DNA from: an uncultured Acidobacteriota bacterium
GTDB taxonomy: Bacteria; Acidobacteriota; CAIWXX01
Reading direction: 5' to 3'
Length of the DNA: 33,939 nucleotides
Assembly (NCBI GenBank): GCA_903916735.1
Contig: CAIWXX010000064.1
Span: 1 to 33,939, forward strand
A program made the position numbers and the translations under genes. Within the stretch, counting starts at the first letter, position 1. Each line of letters opens with the position of its first letter. Positions 14,656-21,919 of the stretch are shown here, piece after piece. The notes under the pieces are model-generated. The model made no database searches, was not told where the DNA came from, and saw nothing but the letters and a program-made list of their open reading frames with translations.

Positions 14656-17106
14656 ATGGCGGGAAAGAAGAAAATACGATCCTTCAAATCCAGTGCGCAC
14701 GGGACGCATAAGGGTACAGGTATCAATGAAGCACTTTTGCTCGCGGCGGAGAAAGGGGACATCGAAGCAGTCAGGACAGCGATCGATGCCGGTGCGGGCC
14801 TCGCTGCGAAAAGTTCCCTGGGTAACACTGCCCTGTGTGTTGCGGCAAGCGCAGGTCACATCGACATTGTCGGGCTGCTGCTGGAGAAGGGCGCCGACGT
14901 CCACGCTCAAGACGACCGCTGCATGGACCCGCTCTCGTGGGCTGCGTTGCGGGGTTATGATGCGATTGTACGGCTGTTGCTTGATCACGGCGCGGTTATC
15001 AACACGCTCAACGGGTCCGGTTGGCCCCCAATCGGCCAGGCTTGCAGCCAGGGAAGACTCGATGTGGTGAAGACCCTGATCACGTACGGGGCGGACGTCA
15101 ATCTTGCGTTCGACAGCGGGCGCACTGCGCTTATGTGCGCCGCCTACCAAGGGCATACCGAAATCGTGAAGGAACTCCTGAAAGCAGGCGCGGACAAGTC
15201 GCAGCAATACCAGGGGATGAAGGTACGCGATCTCGCCGAGCAGCAGGGGAACATCGATGTCGTGGGAAACAGCGTTAGCCGAACAGAAAGTGTTCAACGT
15301 CACAATCCAATGACGTCAAGATCTTCTCTCGGCGGTTACGACTTCCACAAGGACCGAAAGCCTAGCCGGACGGTCGAACGGATCAAGTCACGATTGGAGC
15401 GGCTTGGTTTCCTGGAAGAAAACGCTTACCTGAACTGGAAACAGCCCTATGAAAATTGCTTCTCCTGTTTCCTCACATTCCGTGACTACCCATTCTTCAT
15501 CTCCAATGGCAAGGGGATGACAGCGGAGTTCGCGCTGGCGAGTGCCTACGCCGAGTTCATCGAACGGCTGCAGTGCAAAGGGGGCTTTCACTTCGCCCGC
15601 CTGGGACTTATCAAGAACCAGGACGAACTGCCTGCCCTCCGAAGGACGCGGAATCGTGATGAGCTCTATGTTGATCACCCGGTTCTCTTCGAAAAGATGG
15701 ATCCCCGCCTTTCCCCCCTCCTTCCGGATGAACTACCCTGTCTGCCCGTTTGCGATATCTTCAGCCGGTCAGTCGTGGATCTCCCCATCTCCCTGATGTA
15801 CGCGGCTTCAGGCACGACCGGGATGTGCTCGGGGAACAGTTTTGAAGAGGCCTGCAGCCAGGGGCTCTGCGAGATCATGGAGCGCCATGTCCTTCACCGG
15901 TTTTACACCGGCGAGGTCGATGAAGTTCCCACGGTCGACTTGAGGAAGATCAGGCTCCGGAGTTCTCTTTTGAAAAGCCTGGTTGAGAAGATCCAGGAAA
16001 GCGGATGTGTTATCACCGTTAAGGATTTTACCCTGGAGGGGAAATTCCCTGTCCTCGGAATGGTTCTCAGGGAGAGGAAGACAGGCAAAGTCGCCGTCGC
16101 TCTGGGTTCGGACCCGATCCTGGATATTGCCCTCCAGCGCTGTCTGACCGAAGCACTCCAGGGGCGTAGCAGGCCGGAACTGGACCCGGCTGAGCGAAAT
16201 ACCGGTGTGAGTAAACCCGACAGCGTCTACAATGCGCCACACCTTGTCGCGGAGCGACTGCTGCGCGGCGCCGGGGAATCCAGATTCGAAGATGCTTTCC
16301 TCGATCAGCCGGCAACCAACCAGGAATATCTTCGGTTCCTGCTAACAAGGCTCAATCCCGGGGAGAAGGTCTTCATCCGTGATTTCTCCATCCTCGGTTT
16401 TCCCAGCTACTATCTCTACGCGGAGAATATGTCGCCGATCAATCCCGACCTTCTCCTTGACGTGAAACTGGTCGGTGACACTGACCGTATCCTGGATGTC
16501 ATATTCCACCTCCCGGAGGCTTCCCGTGTCCAGATCAAGGATGTCGCCGCACTCCTTTTTGAATATGCGGAGCGACACGAAAGCTCCTTTCTGCTCCAGC
16601 TGGGAAAGCTCTTCACGCGAGTCCCAGTCTTTTCCTGGCTTGACCCCCGGTGGCTGCTCGCGTTCTTGCTTGTCGAAGCGGAGGAGTACGAAAAAGCCTT
16701 CGTCACATTGAAGCAGACCGTCCCGGGACTCGCCGGCATCGCGATTGTCCCGGATCCGCCGGCCGCAGCCATCCTCGCACGCTATTGCCGAATGAAGGCG
16801 TCGGGGGAGCGGGACCAGGATGTTCTGAAGCGACTCCGCGAGGAGTTTGGGAACACGAAATATACCCCGCGTTTGGAACACCTCGTGAACAAAAACTATG
16901 CGGGGTTTGCCGGAGAAGATCCGAATGGATGGAAGTTCGACGGTTTGCCGATACCACGGTGTCATGACCGGAGTTCCTGCCGAGGATGCCCGTGCCGGAA
17001 GGATTGTTTCCAGGAGAGATGGTATGAGCTGCGATCTGCCTTCAAGGAGCGCGCCCGCAAGATAGACCAGCGAGGTATCCTGGCAAAGATTGCTTCATTC
17101 CGTTGA
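14656..17106 (+). CDS. Ankyrin-repeat/YcaO fusion, RiPP-modifying enzyme
   Basis: An 816-residue fusion. Residues 22-205 hold about five ankyrin repeats (GNTALCVAASAGHIDIVGLL, GRTALMCAAYQGHTEIVKEL). From about 240 a YcaO domain follows: SNGKG (283-287), AYAEFIERLQ, GTTGMCSGNSFEEACSQGLC with EIMERH (386-411), and GSDPILDIALQRCLTEALQG (484-503). YcaO enzymes use ATP to activate peptide amides, giving azolines, thioamides or amidines. The C-terminus lacks the PxPxP end of azoline cyclodehydratases and instead has a cysteine cluster C-x5-C-x2-C-x-C-x3-C (769-784) that could bind zinc or an Fe-S cluster. No E1-like, TfuA or dehydrogenase partner is nearby. The precursor peptide follows 74 bp downstream. 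The ankyrin array may hold the peptide or dock a partner (inference). AAGGTGAGAG precedes the ATG. Confidence 0.88.
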   Translation: MAGKKKIRSFKSSAHGTHKGTGINEALLLAAEKGDIEAVRTAIDAGAGLAAKSSLGNTALCVAASAGHIDIVGLLLEKGADVHAQDDRCMDPLSWAALRGYDAIVRLLLDHGAVINTLNGSGWPPIGQACSQGRLDVVKTLITYGADVNLAFDSGRTALMCAAYQGHTEIVKELLKAGADKSQQYQGMKVRDLAEQQGNIDVVGNSVSRTESVQRHNPMTSRSSLGGYDFHKDRKPSRTVERIKSRLERLGFLEENAYLNWKQPYENCFSCFLTFRDYPFFISNGKGMTAEFALASAYAEFIERLQCKGGFHFARLGLIKNQDELPALRRTRNRDELYVDHPVLFEKMDPRLSPLLPDELPCLPVCDIFSRSVVDLPISLMYAASGTTGMCSGNSFEEACSQGLCEIMERHVLHRFYTGEVDEVPTVDLRKIRLRSSLLKSLVEKIQESGCVITVKDFTLEGKFPVLGMVLRERKTGKVAVALGSDPILDIALQRCLTEALQGRSRPELDPAERNTGVSKPDSVYNAPHLVAERLLRGAGESRFEDAFLDQPATNQEYLRFLLTRLNPGEKVFIRDFSILGFPSYYLYAENMSPINPDLLLDVKLVGDTDRILDVIFHLPEASRVQIKDVAALLFEYAERHESSFLLQLGKLFTRVPVFSWLDPRWLLAFLLVEAEEYEKAFVTLKQTVPGLAGIAIVPDPPAAAILARYCRMKASGERDQDVLKRLREEFGNTKYTPRLEHLVNKNYAGFAGEDPNGWKFDGLPIPRCHDRSSCRGCPCRKDCFQERWYELRSAFKERARKIDQRGILAKIASFR

Positions 17107-17110
17107 GTTG

Positions 17111-17139
17111 TTGCAAATGCCCCCGACAACGGATAGAAT
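17111..17139 (+). promoter_or_regulatory. Likely promoter of the precursor peptide gene
   Basis: TTGCAA (17111-17116) and TAGAAT (17134-17139) are spaced by exactly 17 bases, a good sigma-70-type arrangement. The start point would be near 17146, about 35 bases before the ATG. This would let the precursor be made in excess over the YcaO enzyme. Confidence 0.5.
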
Positions 17140-17180
17140 AGTGGCGACCTTAATTTAGCAAGAGCAAGGGAGGTAGCAGT

Positions 17181-17438
17181 ATGCCGTTGAAACCGTTTCT
17201 CGAAAAGTTGAAGAGTGACAAGGAGTTCCGACAGCAGGTTTTCACAGAAGTCCTTCCCGGGTTGGTGGCCATCGCCAAGAACGATGGGTACGATGTCTCG
17301 GAGGAAGGGTACCAGAAACTGCTGGCGAAGCACAAACACACGCTTACCGATACTCAGCTTGAGGCTCTGAGCGGCGGCAGCGATTGCCGTTGGATCGAGC
17401 AGTGCGCGAATGGGGGGGACTACACAGTCGGAAACTGA
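17181..17438 (+). CDS. Nif11-type RiPP precursor peptide with double-glycine leader
   Basis: An 85-residue precursor. Residues 1-62 are a Nif11-like leader (LKPFLEKLKSDKEFRQQV, then VAIAKNDGYDVSEEGY), the domain that RiPP enzymes and C39 transporters bind. LSGG at 63-66 is the cleavage site, leaving a 19-residue core, SDCRWIEQCANGGDYTVGN, with cysteines at 69 and 75 (C-x5-C). These are candidates for azoline or thioamide chemistry by YcaO and for thioether bonds by the radical SAM enzyme. A second GG at 78-79 could allow trimming. AGGGAGGTAG precedes the ATG at good spacing. It is convergent with the radical SAM gene (11 nt between stops). The two glutamates, tryptophan and aspartates make the core hydrophilic and acidic, unlike typical membrane-active bacteriocins. 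Confidence 0.9.
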   Translation: MPLKPFLEKLKSDKEFRQQVFTEVLPGLVAIAKNDGYDVSEEGYQKLLAKHKHTLTDTQLEALSGGSDCRWIEQCANGGDYTVGN

Positions 17439-17446
17439 CCGGTCAG
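17435..17446. other. 12-bp palindrome between convergent genes
   Basis: CTGACCGGTCAG is a perfect palindrome. It overlaps the precursor stop codon and ends three bases before the stop of the convergent radical SAM gene. It is too short for a standard terminator and lacks a T-run; it may be chance or a regulator site. Confidence 0.35.
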
Positions 17447-17449
17447 GCC

Positions 17450-18901
17450 CTACTTCAATAGATCTCCCAGTTCCCGCTGAAAGACGGCGAAGAACGAGCC
17501 ATGTGCCGGGTGGGACTTTTGCTGTAGACGTTGTGTCTCCTCCATCAGCCAATCCCGATCGACTTGCTCCAGCCCGCAGTACAACTCGATCGCCATCTCG
17601 ATCAGCAGTTTCAAATCCTCGCAGAACGAACGGGAGGGAGTAAATCGGTCCCCTGTCATAGCGAGGTTGTCGTAGTAACATCCGCCCGCGCAGATGGCAA
17701 GAGCCCAGCAGGAGTAACACGGCTCCCGGTTCCGCATCGGCGTCTCCAGATACTCCTCTCGCGCCAGTCCGCGGGAATCAATCCTGCCGATCCGGTAGTC
17801 GCTCACACCGAGGAAGCGGTGGCAAGGGTAACATGTGCCGTCGGTGGAAACGCCAATGGCTTCCCGTCCGGCGGAGCAGGGGAAGATGATCTTCTTGTGC
17901 GCGGTCAGCCTCCTCAGCAGTTTGCCGTAGACCTGCATGGGGGTGAATGCCCCGCGATCCTTCTCCTTTACTGCTCGCCGGAAACGAACTGCGTCTTGTT
18001 CGAAATGACGGATCAACTGCTGGCGGTATTCCTCACTTTTCCTTAATTGCCGGACTGTCTCCCTGTACCTGGCGGCCCCGGGTGCCGGCAGCGGGGGAGA
18101 GACGGGCTTGATATCGACGGTGGGAAACCCCAGTCCCCGTAGCGCAGCGTAGACATTCTCCACTTCAGTCCGTCCGCAGAACGTCGCACGGCAGGAGATA
18201 TGATCCCCTTCCATTACTTCGAGCAAGCGTTTGATCCTCGGTACTGTGGCCAGGTAGGATCCCACACCCCCCTGGCAGGGTCTGTTCCGATCCTGTATCT
18301 CCAACGGGCCGTCAAGACTTACCAGGACGAAAAAATTGTGCTCGCGAAGGAAGGCGATCTGATTGTCATCAAGAAGAATCGCGTTGGTCGTAATCGAGAA
18401 AGAGAATCTCTTCCCGACCTCTTCCCCTTTCCTCCTGGCATATGTGACTACGCGCTTGATAAGCGAGAAGTTGAGCACCGGTTCGCCGCCGAAGAAGCAG
18501 ATCGAAAGATCGCTCCCTTGTTTTGATTGCCCTATGAGCCAGTCGACGGCCAGGAGAGCGGTCGACTCAGTCATCTCGTTTTCTCCCCTGCTGCCGAAGC
18601 AGTATGTGCACCGAAGATTGCAGTGTTCTGTTACAAGGAGCGACATTGCGGAGACGGCGGCATCCTTCTCCAGTTCGATATCTTTGAGGGCCCGTTGGTC
18701 CGGCTCGTTTTCCGGGAACCCCAGGTCCTTGAGCTCCGATCTAACGGAAGGTGATAAGGGAGCCCCAGGAGTTTGCGACAGATGATCTAGCGCAGCGGCG
18801 GTCGAGGCACTTACCTCTGCTGCGATCAGTCTGTCCAGATTGAGAAAATAGGTCTTCCCGTTACGACCAAAAATATGAAATGGGAAAATCGATTTCGCCA
18901 T
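17450..18901 (-). CDS. Radical SAM/SPASM peptide maturase
   Basis: A RiPP-modifying radical SAM enzyme. CNLRCTYC (residues 94-101 from the chosen start) binds the SAM-cleaving cluster, SICFFGGEP is the GGE motif, and SITTNAILL and LVSLDGP are further barrel strands. The C-terminal SPASM domain holds CSAG...GTCYPCHRF and CYSCWALAICAGGCYYDN plus a last Cys, binding auxiliary clusters. Such enzymes make thioether (sactipeptide or ranthipeptide) or other crosslinks in peptides, often with Nif11-type leaders. The N-terminus FHIFGRNGKTYFLNLD is the leader-binding wing type. The start at 18901 (483 residues) fits homologues; 18955 is possible, and neither has a clear ribosome binding site. It lies 125 bp downstream of the second ABC transporter on the same strand. 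Confidence 0.88.
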   Translation of the reverse strand: MAKSIFPFHIFGRNGKTYFLNLDRLIAAEVSASTAAALDHLSQTPGAPLSPSVRSELKDLGFPENEPDQRALKDIELEKDAAVSAMSLLVTEHCNLRCTYCFGSRGENEMTESTALLAVDWLIGQSKQGSDLSICFFGGEPVLNFSLIKRVVTYARRKGEEVGKRFSFSITTNAILLDDNQIAFLREHNFFVLVSLDGPLEIQDRNRPCQGGVGSYLATVPRIKRLLEVMEGDHISCRATFCGRTEVENVYAALRGLGFPTVDIKPVSPPLPAPGAARYRETVRQLRKSEEYRQQLIRHFEQDAVRFRRAVKEKDRGAFTPMQVYGKLLRRLTAHKKIIFPCSAGREAIGVSTDGTCYPCHRFLGVSDYRIGRIDSRGLAREEYLETPMRNREPCYSCWALAICAGGCYYDNLAMTGDRFTPSRSFCEDLKLLIEMAIELYCGLEQVDRDWLMEETQRLQQKSHPAHGSFFAVFQRELGDLLK

Positions 18902-19025
18902 AGGAATATCAACAGAAAAATCGTCCCGGTCATTCGTTCCCCCGGATGGAGTCATTATCAATGAAGGCCTGAAAAAATGCAACAAAAGTGGGCGACGAAG
19001 CACTGCGCAGCAGCGGCATACCCGT

Positions 19026-21917
19026 CTAAAGCAGTTGTCGGCGAGCCAGTTCGGCGAACACACCCTGCTGCTGCAACAGTTCATGATAATTTCCGACCTG
19101 AACCACACTGCCGGCATCCATGACGTAGATGCGGGTTGCATTCTGAATGGTGCTCAGGCGGTGCGCAATCACAATGCGCGTTGCCTGAAGCTTGTCGAGG
19201 GCCTCGCTGACGATGGACTGGGTCTGGTTGTCCAGGGCACTGGTCGCTTCATCAAAGAGCAGGACTCGCGGTTTGCGGACAATGGCCCGTGCAATCATGA
19301 GCCGTTGGCGCTGGCCGCCTGATAGGTTGCCGCCGCCCTCGCTGACAACCGTGAACATCCCCATCGGCATTTGTTCCAGATCCTTGTCGAAGCCGGCCAT
19401 CCTTGCAGCTTCCCACGCATCTTCCTGCGTGAGAATGGAGGAGCCGACAATATTCGAAAAGATGTCCCCGGGTAGAAGCTGGCTGCTTTGCAACACGACT
19501 CCGACCTGGCGGCGCACCGCACGGGGATCCAGGGCGGCGACGTCCATGCCGTCGTAGTAGATGGCCCCGCTTTCCGGTTCTTCGAAATTCAGCAGCAGGC
19601 GGAAGAGTGTGGACTTGCCGCAACCGGAAGCGCCACAGATGGCAATAAACTCACCGGGGGTTGCCTTGATGGAAACGTCGCGCAGGACCAGGGGGCTGTC
19701 CGGAGCGTAGCGAAAAACAACATGGCTCACTTCGATCGCACCGTTCAATTCACCCGGGTCGGCCCTGGTCGCATCCATTTCCGGCAGTTCTTCCAGAATC
19801 GATCGACACATGTCGAAGATCGGGAGCGCAGTCATGGACGAAACAATCGATCTGTTGAACTGAAGCATGCCGGCCAGAAACCCGACAAACGCTGCATAGA
19901 AAGAGAGGAATTTCCCTGTCGGCAATGTCGCTTGGGCGACCAGTCCGACCCATGCGAAGATGCACAAGGAGGAGATGACCGGGAACGCGGCATCGAACGT
20001 TGCCTGCCAATTGGCGACGTTACGCGCATCCACCGAATGCTTCTTCTGCTGCGCGAACTGCCGTGCCCACGCCGCGTAGGCGCGCGGTTCCGCCGCGGCG
20101 ACCCTCAGCTTGGCAATGCCGCTGATGAACTGGAAGACCATGCCGGCGATCTTGCTTTGCAGGAGCAGCAGCGGTCGTTGGTGCCTGACCTGATAATATC
20201 CAGAGAGAGACGTGACCACTACTGCCAGCAGCACCAGGATGGTCCCAAGCAGGGCTAGTTGCCAGTCGTAGTAATAGAGCAATCCGAAATTAAACAACGA
20301 AAACATGCTTCCCAGCACTGCAGAGACCATGTTCGTGGAAAGGATCTGACGGATCATGTCGAGCCCGGTCGCGCGCGAGGCCAGTTCCCCGGTGGTATAG
20401 TTGCGGAAAAAAGGCACAGGCAAGTTCAGCAGGCGATCCCACAGCCCGGCCTGGACAGCGAAATCCATTTTGCCTTCGATCCGCAGAACGGCGATTGACT
20501 GCGTCACCTGGAAGACGGCGACGGCGACAGCGCCGATGACCAGCGCCAGCGTCAGCTGAAACAACTGGCCCCGATTCGCCGTGGGGATCACGGAGCCGTA
20601 CACTTCCCCCGTGATGATGGGAAGCATCAGCCCGATAAGTCCGATCCCGATCCCCATCAGCACAACGAATCCGATATCCTTCCCGGTTCCAAGGAGTCCG
20701 AACCGAAGAAGTTCTCTCGCTCCGAGTTTCATGTCCGGGAATGGCCGGTAGAAGATATATGCAGTCCCTGTCAGCGAGGCTGCGTTTTCGGGAGTGACCG
20801 GTGTGCTGGAATGGTTCGAAGGGTTGTACAGCGTGTACTTGCCCGCCGCTTGCGGAAGAAGCGCCACCGGAACATTGCCGTCTTCAAGATAGGCCAGCAA
20901 CGGGCCCGAGTCTTCCCGCCACCAGGCTCCCTTGAGCAGGACTTTGCGAGTCCGGAAACGGGAGGCTTTTGCGATGGATGCGAGGGGATCGGCAAACGTG
21001 CTGGCGGACTTCGAAATCAGGTGGGCGGGGGCGACCTGAATATTCACTCGTTCGGCAACCATTCGGCAGGCGCGCAGGAGAAGATTGTCGCCGGCTTCCA
21101 TGCTCGCCGGAGCGACGCCTTTCTTGTCCAGAACAGCAGCGAGATCGGAAACGGCGCGCATCATGGAGAGCTGGTCTGCTTCGGCCCGTCGCTCAAACAG
21201 ATCCCGGTCCTGCTTTTCTTCCATTACCAAATCCGCAAGCAGACAGGACATTACCAGGGAATGAAAAGCAGAGAGCGAATCGTACAGCCTGCCCTGCCCG
21301 AACATGTTCACCGTGTCCATGACATGCACATTTGCTTCGGAGGCGCATCGGATCCACATGCGGTCAGAAAGCGGGTAGTAACTGGCGGGACTGAGGGGGG
21401 GCAATTCCGCACGGCCCAGGAACTGAACATCACCGCGAGCCGGCCGAACCCACAAAACCCCGTTCCTGCACAGGACATCTACGCCGCACGGAACAGCCAC
21501 TTCCGCTTTGGCCTGCAATTCGACAGCCCCCCGCTGTGGATTCTCCCATCGGACCGACCGGGACAGAGATGTCACCCAGTTCTCCACCAGGGTCACAGGG
21601 TCCTTGAAATCGGCCGGAAAATTCGGAAGTTCCTGGAGAAAAGAAAGAGGGAATTCGATAACATTCGTGCCTGGGCCGCCCACCGCGATCAGGCTGATCC
21701 GCTCCTGGAACCCATTCAACGAAATTCCAAAGATCGCCTGACCTCTCTCCACTCGCACAACGTGCCGGTTCCTGCCGCCGGTACCCGCTCTGGCGAAAAC
21801 ATCCACTTGTCCCTCCCGGACAAGCCAAACACTTTCCGGCCGGGTGGGTGCGAATGGTTTGTTGGCTCCGAGTTCCATCAGGACGCCTTCCGGTCGGAGA
21901 CCCCGTTGTTCTGTCAT
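19026..21917 (-). CDS. NHLM-type bacteriocin ABC transporter, second subunit (no peptidase)
   Basis: A 963-residue ABC exporter half. The N-terminal 300 or so residues are a cyclic-nucleotide-binding-like region (SVWLVREGQVDVFARAGTGG). A six-helix transmembrane domain spans about 390-680, and the nucleotide-binding domain follows: Walker A ICGASGCGKSTLFRLL, signature NLSGGQRQRLMIARA, Walker B VLLFDEATSALD, and the H-loop IVIAHRLSTIQ. Layout and length match the second ABC protein of the NHLM (nitrile hydratase leader microcin) export systems. It has no C39 peptidase domain, so it should work with the preceding transporter, probably as a heterodimer. Its ATG is two bases from that gene's stop, and the gene is the fourth in the export operon. 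Confidence 0.9.
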   Translation of the reverse strand: MTEQRGLRPEGVLMELGANKPFAPTRPESVWLVREGQVDVFARAGTGGRNRHVVRVERGQAIFGISLNGFQERISLIAVGGPGTNVIEFPLSFLQELPNFPADFKDPVTLVENWVTSLSRSVRWENPQRGAVELQAKAEVAVPCGVDVLCRNGVLWVRPARGDVQFLGRAELPPLSPASYYPLSDRMWIRCASEANVHVMDTVNMFGQGRLYDSLSAFHSLVMSCLLADLVMEEKQDRDLFERRAEADQLSMMRAVSDLAAVLDKKGVAPASMEAGDNLLLRACRMVAERVNIQVAPAHLISKSASTFADPLASIAKASRFRTRKVLLKGAWWREDSGPLLAYLEDGNVPVALLPQAAGKYTLYNPSNHSSTPVTPENAASLTGTAYIFYRPFPDMKLGARELLRFGLLGTGKDIGFVVLMGIGIGLIGLMLPIITGEVYGSVIPTANRGQLFQLTLALVIGAVAVAVFQVTQSIAVLRIEGKMDFAVQAGLWDRLLNLPVPFFRNYTTGELASRATGLDMIRQILSTNMVSAVLGSMFSLFNFGLLYYYDWQLALLGTILVLLAVVVTSLSGYYQVRHQRPLLLLQSKIAGMVFQFISGIAKLRVAAAEPRAYAAWARQFAQQKKHSVDARNVANWQATFDAAFPVISSLCIFAWVGLVAQATLPTGKFLSFYAAFVGFLAGMLQFNRSIVSSMTALPIFDMCRSILEELPEMDATRADPGELNGAIEVSHVVFRYAPDSPLVLRDVSIKATPGEFIAICGASGCGKSTLFRLLLNFEEPESGAIYYDGMDVAALDPRAVRRQVGVVLQSSQLLPGDIFSNIVGSSILTQEDAWEAARMAGFDKDLEQMPMGMFTVVSEGGGNLSGGQRQRLMIARAIVRKPRVLLFDEATSALDNQTQSIVSEALDKLQATRIVIAHRLSTIQNATRIYVMDAGSVVQVGNYHELLQQQGVFAELARRQLL

Positions 21918-21919
21918 TG

